Assembly: GCF_037975245.1 (NCBI RefSeq)
Contig: NC_092567.1
Location: forward strand, 18,358,876 to 18,422,875
Reading direction: 5' to 3'
Source of the DNA: Apostichopus japonicus
Taxonomy: Eukaryota > Echinodermata > Holothuroidea > Aspidochirotida > Stichopodidae
Length of the DNA stretch: 64,000 nt
A model generated the notes under the pieces. That model made no database searches and had not been told where the DNA came from. It worked only from the letters and a program-made list of their open reading frames with translations. This document shows, one piece after another, positions 24,301 through 34,800 of this stretch; position 1 is the stretch's first letter; every line of letters starts with the position of its first letter. Position numbers and translations under genes: made by a program.

Positions 24301-25962
24301 GGGGAGGAAGCATGAAGGAACGGGGGAAGAACGCACCCCCGGAAATATCCGGCACCCCTTTGCACTACCCACTCACCCTCCAATGCTGCACCCCATCCCG
24401 CTTCCAAATATATGGCAATACTGATGTCCTCACCATGATGAATGTAATGATGAAGAAGCTACCTAACTTGAAGTGACTCCTGAAAATATAGTTGATTATG
24501 TATGCCAGATTACGGCTGCACCTTATGGATGTCCTCAGGAGATGTCTTAGATATGGATCACGGCAGTGCCCCAGGAAGGACTGTTTGAATTGTGCACAAC
24601 TGGGTGAGTGTGTATGACAAGTTACTAATTACCAGGGTTTATGTTGTTAAGTCATTTGAGAATGCCTTGGTCTTCATACAACGATGTAATCATCTAAAAA
24701 TAACTTTATAACATTTATATAGTAATGATTTAAATTAACAAATTGTTTTATATTTCGTCAGCTAAATGTCGTTCATTGTACCTGTAGCTGCTGATTACTT
24801 GATCCGCTGGGCATCTGCAGCTGGATCTGCCCTGATTGGTTCCCTGCCACCTGAACTGTGATTGGTTGAGAGCCTGATATGATCTGACCTCCACTGACCT
24901 GGACTACCTGATAAAAGTACAAAATTTACAATAATATCAATCGTTCTATTCCATTTTCTCTTATTAATGATATAAGAGTGCGGTGGTTCAGTGGGTACAA
25001 CAGTGCTACAGTGTACACATCTTTACATTTGTACAGAAATTCAACCCATCTTGCATAGTACAGTAGTTTACTTTTGCTACCTATTCCCTGCATAGCCAAT
25101 CTGTGAAACATAGCATTAACAAGAAGGAAACAGATACATCTACTGTATGTATAAAGAGTGAAATGAAAGGAAACCAGGGGGAACGCTTCAAATCCTAGCT
25201 GAGTTAAGCCTCACAATGTATGTACAGTATGTATTTTAGATCCTCCTGCAAGCAGGAACTCGCGAAGAAGCCACCATTGGCTTATCAAAGCCGCAAACTG
25301 ACCAAAGTCAATCTCTTAGAGTCATATTTAACGTCCATGATTATGAATTGTCAACAACTCTGTAACTGGACGAAATACATTAATCTTGGAGTGACTTGAA
25401 CTGGGCACCTTATGATTGGAAGGCACCGGCGTTAACCACTGAGCTAACACTCCTAGCTCCACACATGCATTCTATTAATCACACAATCATCATGATGTAA
25501 TAATTTTGCAACAATTTTGGCCCATTCAAAGAGACTTGGTGAGTAATAAACTTAAGATGCAAATCACAAGGCTGTGTTCATTGTTTTGGTAAATTAAAAA
25601 TTATTAATTGAGGACATCATAATATATATAGTAATACAGAAACAAAGATGTGCATTGAAAACTTATACTGCAGCTGGACTCATGAGTCACAGATTTGACT
25701 GCCAGTGAAGAACTAATGACTGGAGGTTATTTGTTCAATGTGTCTGTGAATCGTCATTCGAGAGAGGGAGGGAGCCAGACATTATGTAAGGTGGTGAGAT
25801 AGGAAAGTGCCGGCGAGAGATTAGGAACCTTACCTGGTTTTGTCCCTGTGCCAACTGAATCTGCTGGAGCCCCGTCGTTTGGCTTTGCGAGTTCTGTATA
25901 CCCTGAATAGCTGATAACTGGTCGGAACTCAGTGCTAGCGACACACCAGAGTTGGACTCCAT
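18377..25962 (-). CDS. NFYA: Nuclear transcription factor Y subunit alpha (8 coding exons, about 323 aa)
   Basis: NF-YA is the sequence-specific subunit of the trimeric CCAAT-box factor. Exons, in transcript order: 25962-25834, 24907-24782, 24151-24029, 23490-23388, 23043-22982, 21538-21362, 20443-20333 and 18517-18377; phases agree throughout. Residues 1-181 are Gln-rich with hydrophobic residues (activation domain: e.g. QQIQLAQGQNQ, VVQVSGGQIISGSQ). Exon 6 carries MVPGAG and subdomain A1 (EEPLYVNAKQYHRILKRR, about 206-225), which binds NF-YB/NF-YC, and ends at KERR. Exon 7 begins with A2, the CCAAT contact segment (KYLHESRHNHAMNRIRGDGG). The 5' UTR acceptor (CTTGTAG) lies 8 bp upstream of the start codon. 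The last exon (46 aa, AGSTQVLTLYHHQPLLNS at its start) is the least certain: it has a good acceptor and correct phase but does not resemble the vertebrate C-terminus. Human NF-YA is 347 aa. Confidence 0.92.
18709..18745. repeat. (TA)n microsatellite
   Basis: An alternating TA tract just left of the large inverted repeat; a similar tract at 19341-19367 borders its right arm. It lies in the last intron of NF-YA. Confidence 0.85.
18812..19340. repeat. Large inverted repeat (arms 247 and 235 bp, 47-bp spacer)
   Basis: The left arm 18812-19058 and right arm 19106-19340 are almost perfect reverse complements; the main difference is 12 bp missing from the right arm near 19301. Each arm contains a tRNA-like segment with A-box TAGCCTAGTGG and B-box TTCGAATCC. 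It lies in the last NF-YA intron, so the pre-mRNA could fold into a long hairpin. TA microsatellites flank both ends. Confidence 0.9.
18830..18910 (-). mobile_element. tRNA-like sequence (SINE head) in the inverted repeat
   Basis: On the minus strand the segment reads as a tRNA-like module: A-box TAGCCTAGTGGTTAGG and B-box GGTTCGAATCC at the right spacing, with a partly paired acceptor (AGCGTCC / GGAGGCT) and anticodon stem (CCGC/GCGG). The T-stem has mismatches, so it is probably a tRNA-derived SINE head, not a working tRNA gene. The second arm (19259-19320) has lost 12 bp before the B-box. Confidence 0.5.
19926..20294. mobile_element. TTAA-flanked MITE, copy 1
   Basis: Flanked by TTAA at 19922-19925 and 20295-20298. 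The ends are related inverted repeats containing TTGAAGACTCG on the left and GAGTCTTCACACCCT on the right. Internal marks are ACCTGAGATGTCCATCGCTG and a short GT run. Four copies occur in the window. TTAA duplication is typical of piggyBac and Kolobok elements. This copy ends 38 bp downstream of NF-YA exon 7. Confidence 0.85.
20333..20443 (-). other. NFYA: NF-YA exon 7: CCAAT-contact subdomain A2
   Basis: The exon encodes 37 residues starting KYLHESRHNHAMNRIRGDGG and RF. The His and Arg residues of this segment contact the CCAAT box in known NF-Y structures. It follows a CACAG acceptor in phase 0 and ends at SHSQ before a GTATGG donor. The first 45 or so bases and the acceptor are present twice more upstream (see 20395-20690). 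Confidence 0.9.
20395..20690 (-). repeat. Triplicated acceptor and 5' part of the NF-YA A2 exon
   Basis: A unit of about 100 bp occurs three times. Each copy has the intron end TTTCACAG followed by codons for KYLHESR. Exon-start positions are 20443 (joined to the complete exon), 20540 (2-bp deletion after AGACA, quick stop) and 20638. The outermost start is 195 bp (65 codons) from the real one, in the same frame, and the path between them is open. Confidence 0.9.
21674..21688. repeat. Homopolymer tract of 15 G
   Basis: A G-run in the NF-YA intron between exons 6 and 5. Confidence 0.9.
21875..22241. mobile_element. TIR element of 367 bp with 8-bp target duplication (hAT-like MITE)
   Basis: The ends are CATAGGCGTAGGAG and CTCCTACTCCTATG, inverted with one mismatch, and the perfect direct repeat TTAGCCAT flanks them at 21867-21874 and 22242-22249. 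A G-rich then C-rich segment (GGGGGGGCTGCAGCCCCCC) lies just inside the left end. No coding capacity. It sits in an NF-YA intron. Confidence 0.8.
22349..22866. mobile_element. CCAGTTGGGA family element, copy 2, carrying a nested insertion
   Basis: Same ends and body as 13188-13392 but expanded to about 518 bp because the 309-bp element at 22517-22825 inserted into it. It lies in the NF-YA intron between exons 5 and 6. Confidence 0.75.
22517..22825. mobile_element. CAGGGATGTGCTCA family element, copy 2, with 6-bp target duplication
   Basis: The ends CAGAGATGTGCTCA / TGAGCACATCCCTG are flanked by CATGAC at 22511-22516 and 22826-22831. The uninterrupted host element at about 13360 has the site once (CATGAA). 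The body matches copy 1 at 6576-6875 over most of its length. Confidence 0.88.
25217..25453 (-). mobile_element. tRNA-derived SINE, CATA-tailed family, copy 2 (full head)
   Basis: Read on the minus strand it starts GGAGTGTTAGCTCAGTGG (A-box), continues to GTTCAAGTCACTCC (B-box; the ends GGAGTG and CACTCC pair as an acceptor stem), then the family body and a degenerate CATA tail. This copy shows best that the family derives from a tRNA. It lies in the first coding-side intron of NF-YA. Confidence 0.8.
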
Positions 25963-26576
25963 CCCTACAACTACAAGAAAATAGGAAAATATGCAGAATC
26001 GCTACATAAGAATTGAAACTACTATTTGTGTGTATAGATTGTCAAAATGGGAAAAGCATTGGTGGCATACAGGGCTAGGTTCATTTACACAAGTATTTGT
26101 TTGTCTTGCCTTAATTACTAAACAATGGATCGAATTCTGGTAAGCAGTTTCTCAAATTGCTGATTCATATTATGCACAATGAATCAGTGGTACCATGACG
26201 AATCGATTTCCACAAACTTTGGTTTTCATTCATTATATAGTTTGGTTGTTTCCTTCTTTTTTGGGGGGGGGCAGGGAGGTGGGGGATGAGTTGCTACCCC
26301 CAGCCTCCACACCTCCCCAACTGTACTCGCCTAGCATGCTCGTATTTTTGAATATCTGCTGCTGCATTATAAATCTGAAAAGTTTGTCAGAAACTTGGCA
26401 AGAGATGCAAACATGTCAGCATTTGTGAGACGGATGATTTGTGTACATGTATCTATGTATATACTACTGTACTTTCAATTACACTTGAGTAAATTATTTT
26501 GGTTTTATGTAGGCCTACCTGTAATCACTCTAACTTAAGATTAGTATGTAGGTTTATTCTATCATACATTATATAC

Positions 26577-26899
26577 CAGTGCTGATAGTCGAATCTTTCT
26601 TTTGTAGTCGATTAATCGCATAGCTCTTCTCGAGATTACTTGGTTACAGTTATGACGTCGTCGCTGTCAGCACAGTGCTAGTGTAGCATTGTTAGAGCCT
26701 GTACTTTTGCGAAATTTGCTGACAAACTATAGTGTTGTTTTTGATAAGTTAGGTTATTTTTCAAAAGCAGATTACGTGTAGTGCTAGCTTGTACTAGTCA
26801 TGTAATCGCAACTAAGGTTTTGAGCATGATTAATCAAACTACCAAGTGTAATCACAACTACTACCACTTGTGATTAATCCATTACAACGACCAGCACTA
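26577..26899. mobile_element. TIR element of 323 bp, hAT-like MITE
   Basis: The ends are CAGTGCTGATAGTCG and CGACCAGCACTA (inverted, imperfect). Flanks TTATATAC (26569-26576) and GTATATAC (26900-26907) match 7 of 8 bases. CAGTGCTG starts are common in hAT elements. No coding capacity. Confidence 0.6.
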
Positions 26900-26996
26900 G
26901 TATATACAGTGCACAACTTTTCCTGATGCAAATGCTGGTTATGTGATTCACCCTTCATGCAAAAAGGTAGCATGCACATGGTATATATTTCCTTAA

Positions 26997-27366
26997 AGGT
27001 ATTGAAGACTCACACCAAAGTACCGCATGTGGCCATCTGAAAAAGTTACTTTCCCATTGCTTGCAAGTGGCGTTTTGTTGGTGTTGCTACAAAATGCAGA
27101 CAGTACAGTAATGAAACGTGATACCTTGTTATCTTTAGCTGGACCTGAGATGTCCATCGCTGTATTATTTGTACAGCTGTGCTGTGGGTATTGACCCCAG
27201 AGCTATGTACTGACTGTACACTAGTGTCTAATTGCCGATGGTAGCAACCTGTGTGTGTGTGTTTCTGGGATCGATAGTGGTGTCTAACACTTCTGTTACA
27301 CCTCATTCGAAACTAGGTCAGATTACCAGCATTAGACGTTTCTTTTTGCGTGAGTCTTCACACCCT
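26997..27366. mobile_element. TTAA-flanked MITE, copy 2
   Basis: Flanked by TTAA at 26993-26996 and 27367-27370, with ends AGGTATTGAAGACTC and GAGTCTTCACACCCT. The body is very similar to copy 1 and in the same orientation. Confidence 0.85.
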
Positions 27367-27554
27367 TTAATAATGTTTAGTTTTGAGGGAACTTCGTAAG
27401 TAGCATACAGGGCCCAGGCCATGTCTCTGCATCTCTCCTCGGGACATAAAACCATAAACCAATCATAGACTGTACTGTACTATTTGTGTATAGCTGTTCT
27501 TCCTAGTGAATTGTCCTCCTGATCGATTTGTAACACTAGTTGTAGTACTACTAC

Positions 27555-28008
27555 TAGTATAGTCAGTATTGCGAAGTTTGGAACACTGCGAAGTTCGGAC
27601 ACCCTAAAAATACACGAAAAACTACAAAGCTACAGTTATTTTCTCTCCAAAATGACCCGTGTGTAAGTAAGTACTTACATATTTAACAATAAAATGACGG
27701 AGATCTATGAAGCCTGTTATAATTACTGAAAAAGCAACTGCGCCACCAATTTTATCACCAGCGCCACTGTGGGTTGGGTGTCCGAACTTCGCAATACTCT
27801 AGCAAAGAAATACCAGTTCCACAATCACGAAGAATCTTCTTGAAATACAACGTGAAAACAGTTTGCAGGAAAGAAAGTTTGGCCGTGTATAGTAATATAA
27901 AACAATTTTCCCACTATATCAAGTATATTTTCAGGTGATTTAGACCAGAAGATATAGTTTTGGGGTGTTTTAAGGCTTAGGTGTCCGAACTTCGAAGTGT
28001 CCATGCTA
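27555..28008 (+). mobile_element. 'GAAGTTCGG' interspersed repeat, copy B (uninterrupted)
   Basis: Same unit as at 373-2301, without the hAT-like insertion: AAACAGTT at 27856-27863 is the empty target site. Confidence 0.8.
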
Positions 28009-28448
28009 GTACTAGGGACGTACTGATTAATTATTAAAGCAGTACCAAAATGCAGCAGCAGTCCTGGAAGTTTGAACCTCGCCTAAGTTGGACATATTGC
28101 AGCCTGGCCAAACTGGTATGATTGGAGTATGCACCACAGGTTGTACGCGGGTATTTTGTAATATTAATTAGTAATAGGCTAGAAACACACTGTATACGAA
28201 GTGCAGCACAAATAAACGTTGTGCACCATGTCACTTGAGCATGTGTACTGTGTTACATACTAGTCAACGACTAACGTTAGGCCTAATTCCTCACGCTTGC
28301 AACGTTCACACAATTTTACCGCCTATGCGAGATAAGTGCATTCAGTCTATATTTTTTGTATCAGTAAAAATTGTTTTCTTCACTTCAAATTATTACAGTA
28401 CTGAAAGATTCGAAACTTTCTTTGACCACTAGGAAAATATGACTTACT

Positions 28449-28804
28449 CTGGAAAATTCACGATTTGATTGGCTCAAAATTTGTCACAGAAAATTCCGGG
28501 AGCGAATGGACACAGCGCTGTTGGTTCTCAGCCTGAGTACAATGACCAATGGCTGACGCGTGATAGTTAACTGAATAATTGCATATTTATAATGTCAAGA
28601 GTCAAGAATATTTCAAAAGTACGGTTTAAATGATGTACCAGAATTCATCATTTTCAAAAATATATTTAGTAGTTGATTTGGACTTAAGACTTTTTATAGG
28701 CCAAACGGTGCTTAAGTGTCGCCAAAAATTACCGATGTTTTATGAACTAAATTTTAACATACATATTCATTTATAATTTGTTGAAATGCATGATGGGAAG
28801 GAAA
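28449..28804. promoter_or_regulatory. Putative divergent promoter region between NF-YA (left) and SERGEF (right)
   Basis: A minus-strand donor (AGA then GTAAGTC) at 28441-28448 could end the noncoding first exon of NF-YA, and SERGEF exon 1 starts at 28805. Two CCAAT pentamers lie at 28468-28472 (reverse) and 28546-28550 (forward). About 350 bp between head-to-head genes would be compatible with a shared promoter and, because CCAAT is the NF-Y site, with autoregulation of NF-YA. Start sites are not visible. Confidence 0.35.
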
Positions 28805-31800
28805 ATGTCAGCTTCCAGGGGAACAGAATGGCCTGTCATATTTTCATGGGTATGTATATCATGTTTGCAAGTAACTAATTCTCTGGTAAATGATTTCACG
28901 TTTCTATTTGGTGTCAAAAAAATCAGAATTACACTTAACATTGCTCCTTTGTATGAATGTTTTTTTCGTTAGCGTTACACCTAGTCCTACAACTTACAAT
29001 ACCTCTCCTACTCGTCCTAGTCCTAGTCCTAACCGTAATGTGTTATCAATTGAATATTGTTACTGAATGTGAGGATGTAGGCCTACTGACAGTGACAGGC
29101 ATTGTGCTTTGTTACGCGACCAAACGCTACTAGAAGGGTGTTACTTAAACGAATGACAACTGCGTTTCACATAACGAATGACAATATGTTGTACACACTA
29201 AAAAATTGCGTTGACTAAAACGAATGACTAATGACAGCACAGACATTTGCTTCAACCGGATATCACAGTTCATCAGACTTCGTGGGTATCTAGATCTAGT
29301 AAAGTACGGACAAGATAAAAAAGCACCTTATAGTAAGCGAAATTGTAAATCTGATTTTAAAAAGTAAATTTAACGTCATTTTTCCGGTATTAATTGTTAG
29401 AAACTAGCAATAGGATGGTGACTTCGAAGTTCGGCCACTTAACACTTAAAACACCCCAAAACTAAATCTTCTGGTATAAATCATTTGAAAATATACTTCA
29501 TATGGTGGGAGAATTTTGTTATAGTACGATACACGGCCAAACTTTCTTTCCTGCAAACTGTTTTCCCGTTGTTTTCCAAGAAGATTCTTCGTGATTGTGG
29601 AACTGGTATTTCTTGCTAGAGTATTGCGAAGTTCGGACACGCAACCCACAGTGTGGCGCTGGTGATAAAATTGGTGGCGCAGTTGCTTTTTCAGTAATTA
29701 TAACAGACTGCATAGATCTTCGTCATTTTATTGACAAATATGTAAGTAATTTCTTGCACACGGGTCATTTTGGAGAGAAAATAACTGTAGCTTCGTACTT
29801 TTTGGTGAAATTTGACTCTTCCTGTAGATTTTCATGGTGAAATCGTGTATATATTTCTTAGGGTGTCCGAACTTTCGCAGTATGCCGAACTTCGCAATAC
29901 TGACTATACTATAATCTTGAAACGGCTTCAGTTATCTTTCTACATAAATCTACAGAGGTAAAAAGCACCGTGACAGCACTCAAGCTCATTCTCACACAAA
30001 ACCTTTCCCTGTGGTTTCTATCCGTAAATAACACCAAAACCCTGCAACCACGTAACATGCGATTTCCCTCAAATCATTTTTGCGCAGAAAACCAATAACC
30101 GCTTTTACTCCACTCCGTTAATCATTCTATCTCTTCTCAACACCGTCCTTCGTTGTCATTCGTTGTCATTCGTTGTCATTCGCTGTCATTCGCTGTCATT
30201 CGCAAATGATAATTAACCCTGTACAAAGTCAATTGTCATTCGTTCATTTGCTGTCATTCGTTTTAGTTTGTCCCTACTAGAAGGCTAAAGTGACCATACT
30301 TTTCTTCACCAAATTTGGGGACATGTTACTTAATTATTTACGTTCACACCACCTATCTAGTCCATATGTTGACAACAATTGTTTGTGTGTAATTTTGTAA
30401 AAGTACTAAGTACTAAGAGGGCCTGAGGTTACGATCCTAGCAGGATCTCCTTCAGAGGCAAAGGCAGTCCTCTTCAGAAGAACCTGCTCGGATCAAAACA
30501 TCAGACCCTCATACTTTTACACACGTATTCTCTTACACAGGCTCTTAAGTGGATAAGCAGTTTGCCAACAGTTTTGTTCTACTGTAGGCCTTTGTTGATT
30601 TAACAATTGCTTGTGTCATGTGACCCAAAATTTGTTCACGGAAATGTTGGTGTTTTGCAGGATCTCTGTCTGCAGATATTTGAAAATTTAGCTACAATTA
30701 TTATTGGCCAAAAGATGGTGTTCTGTTCACCAAACCTACATCCTACAGTATACTTATTGGTCATCGTGTGTTACTTTGCACGATTTTTTTTTTTCATACC
30801 ACCCAAACTTGCTTTGTGGAAAACCTAAAGGTGAGAAAGAGAAATAAAAGATCCTCAAAAAAAATTGCCCTTGTTTACTGTTTCAACCTTTTTTGACAAC
30901 AATATTTTCTTTTCCATCTCATGTTTTAGGGTGCCAATAGCTATGGCCAATTATCTTTGGGTGATACAGAGGACAGGACTCTTCCTGTAAGGTCAACCAG
31001 TCATGTGTCAGAGGTCAAGCAGATATCTGGTGGAGGTGGTCACACAGTTGTGCTTACTTGTAAGTGACACCTACCATAGTTTCCTTCTGTTTTCTAACAG
31101 CTCGGATGCTGGATGTGTTCCATTAGTTGAGGCCTTGTAAAGATATTTCTTAGCAATCAAGTCTTGTTTGGACCTAAACATTTTTAGTCAAGAAAGTATT
31201 TATATAGTGATTTAAGGACCTAGATAAGTACTTTCAACTATCATAATATGTTATAGTACTGCCCTTGCCCCTAAAAGCCATCAAAGAATATGCAGGCTGG
31301 TCTGAACCTAAACACTTTACTGCAGCAAATTATTCCATAGTCCTGTCAAATATTGACAAGTTTTTCCAGCAAAGAACATGTAGTTGTTGTTGCATACTTT
31401 GAGCCATCACAGTGTGTAAAGTCCTGAATTTGTGGACCTAGACAATTTTAACCATGGATGTTTGTACTTTGTATAGTCCTGATTGAATGCAGATGCCCTA
31501 TAAATCGGATGCTGGATGGTTCCATTAGTTGAGGCGTTGTAAAGATATTTCTTGGCAATCAAAGTATGAATAGTCTTGTTTGGACCTAAACATTTTTAGT
31601 CATGAAAGTATAAATCATTTAGGGACCTAGATACTTTCATGCATACTTTAAGCCATCACAGTGTGTAAGGTCCTGAATTTGTGGCCCTAGACACCATGGA
31701 TGTTTGTATAGTCCTGTTTGAATGCAGATGCCCTATAAATCCATCAAAATATTAGGCCTCAAAATTTGGGATATTTACTGGCTTATTGCCAGTGGAATTT

Positions 31801-34800
31801 GCTGTTTGCGAATAGAAAACTAAGTCACTGGAATTTTTCTGCAAGAGGACATTATAAGAACAGCATGATTACAGGCGTTTACTAATCTTAAGTCCATTCA
31901 TTGGCATGATTTCCATACCTAATGTAAGCCCTGTATTGCTACTTATTATTGTAAATATTCTCAGGCTGCTCCCATAAGACTGTACAGTAACTTACGTGTG
32001 CTGTAATCAAGGAAAATGCCAGTGAGTGAGCCAATCGGTAATAATTCCTAACATGCGAAAGCTATGAAATTCTAGGCCTATACAACATATATATGATGAT
32101 GGATTCTTATGACTATCCTAAGTATTACCAACTGAATAAACCATTCTTACACAATTTTTTTAACAATTACTTTTGCTTATGAAACTTATTGATCTACTTT
32201 CAATTATGTCTTTGATTACAGGTAACGGTGAGTGTTTTCTCTGCGGAAATAACAACAAAGGACAGCTCGGTATGATTCTGGATGAGAGCCTCTGCCTTAA
32301 ACAGCTCTCTCTACCCACCACTGTTATGAAAGTGTCCTGTGGGTGGGAACACACCCTGGCTTTAACAAACAATGGGGATGTTTTTGCCTGGGGTTCAAAC
32401 AGTCATGGACAAGCTGGCCTTGAGGTAGACTCCAGTAGCCCAGTGAAAGTTGAAGGATTTAACGGTCACCCTGTGAGGGATGTTGCTGCTGGTATACGAC
32501 ACAGTCTAGCTGTCACTGATGACGGCAACGTCTGGACCTGGGGTTGCGGAAAGAGAGGTCAGCTGGGATGGCTGGAAAATTTGCAGAGCGGACAGAGGTG
32601 GTCTCATAAGCCGAGGACTGGTGAGTATTTGCTTTCATTTCTAAATTCATGCCATGAACTTGTCCATTAGCTTTAGGTTGCATCCGAAAACCAGCTGTTT
32701 TACTGAATGTCAGGTTTTTTCCAGTTTTCCAATTGGTTAACTGAGTGATCAGTTAACTGAGTGATCAGTCCCATCTTTTCGCACTATAGTTGAGCTGCCT
32801 ATTCGTCTATTATGCTACTCTTCACACAGCTAGTAGCCAAATCACTATCAGATCAAGGCAGACATGGCAAGTTGTGAACAAATCAACTCTTCCAAACTAA
32901 CCAGTCTATTTGCAGAAGAGGTAAAGTTTCAGTAGTTGAGGTCAAGACAGCTGAAATATGCAACCCATGGTTAATGGACTAATTCTTGTCATGGTAATCA
33001 TTTTTCTCTTTAAAAGATAAGTGTTCACAGTTGGTCCAACAGATATCAACTCTGTAAATAACTAAGAATAGCTTTTACCACTTCATGTATTTCTGGATCA
33101 AAATTATATGTTAAACAACTGATCTTGAATTTTACACCATAATTGTAGAAACTTCATATCATAAATATTTTCATCACATTGATCAACAAAGATCCTTTAG
33201 TCTGCATGTAGACATTGCTCTCTGTAACATGACAGTCTTAACACAATATACAGTGACTTCAAAATGTTTGCAAATTGCAATACATAAGATAGCAACATAG
33301 GCTTTGCAACGTGCTCACAATGTGAAACTGGGTACCACAACCACTTTAATAGAAAAAAATGTGGTTGTCTACACTATAAATCAGCTTGTAATCAAAATCT
33401 TTAAATTTTCTTACAGTTTCTGAAGAAATGAAGTGCAGATCTGTAGCAGCTGGAGCTTATCACAGTTTAGCGATTACTGGTAAGTACTGGAGTCAACAGA
33501 AACCAGAGCTAGTAATGAGACAGTCGGTATTATTCCACTTTGATCTTGCATGCACCATCGAGTTTGCCGGTTCACGTACTGATCCCACATCATGCTACAG
33601 TCTTTGTTCAAAGTTCCAGTTCACCTTGTGTAACAAATGTATGTGGCCAGTCACAGGGGGTAATATCTGTCGCTATACGTCAGAGTTTATAAGAAGCAGA
33701 ATAATTCGACCAACAAGCAAGATTTTATTGAAAACAAATTGAACCAACACACGCAAGACACACCATTTAAACAAATTACGCACAATACACATCCCAGGCA
33801 ACACGCACTAACGAGGCACGCATAAAATAATAACAATATTGTTACATTTTAGTCAATCAAGAACAAAGCTGTCCCTTTTTCTAAAACTGAATAGTAATCT
33901 TACTAATTAAAAATTCAAATCAAAATAAAGTCAATCACAACATTGTTACATTTTAATCTGTCAAGAACAAAGCTGTGCCTTTGTTTTAAACTGAATAGTA
34001 ATCTAACTAATTAACAATAATTCAAATCAAACCTAAGTCTATCACAGCATCGTTACATTTTAATCCATCATGAAGAAAGCTGTGAACAATAATTCAAATG
34101 AAAATTAACTTAATCATAACATCTTTACGTTACACCTTGGTGGTAACCAAGGAGATCAGGAGGTCAACGAAAACATGCAGTCTCAGATTGTATATTAAAA
34201 TATGCACATAATTCGTTCAGAGTATTAATATATATGTATTTATACAGCACTTTATATTAGAGAATATCGCAGAGCAATTTACATGGACTATAGTGAAATC
34301 TTAAGAAGTAAAATGTAAGATACATACTGAGTAATAAAAGGAATAGATGAAGTCAAGCAAGATTAGAAAATAATCATTCAATCAATCAATAAATTACTGA
34401 AACTAATTAAAAGAAGGTTAAGATAAAAACAAGATCAGTCTTTAAAGTACATGATATGGAAACAGTGGATTAAAAGTGCCGTTTGCCCAACGGTTAATCT
34501 TGCTGGTGCTCAAGATTTACCATATGGAATGCTGCTTAAAGCCCCCACTTTGTCAAACAGCTCCTTCAGAAACATAAAGAAAAATAGTCCATAAGCTGTG
34601 GTTTAATAATTGGTAGCACCCAATTTTTCAGAATATTGACCATTGAAGCCATCGTATTGCTTCCACTCAAGAAACTTGTTGAGAAATAATTTTCTCTATC
34701 ATGTTCAAATCAAGCTGTGATCTGAATGTCAACAGACTGATAAATTCATAAATCAAAGCTATATAATATTTGGTGAGGTTTCTGAGATAGTTCTGGCACT

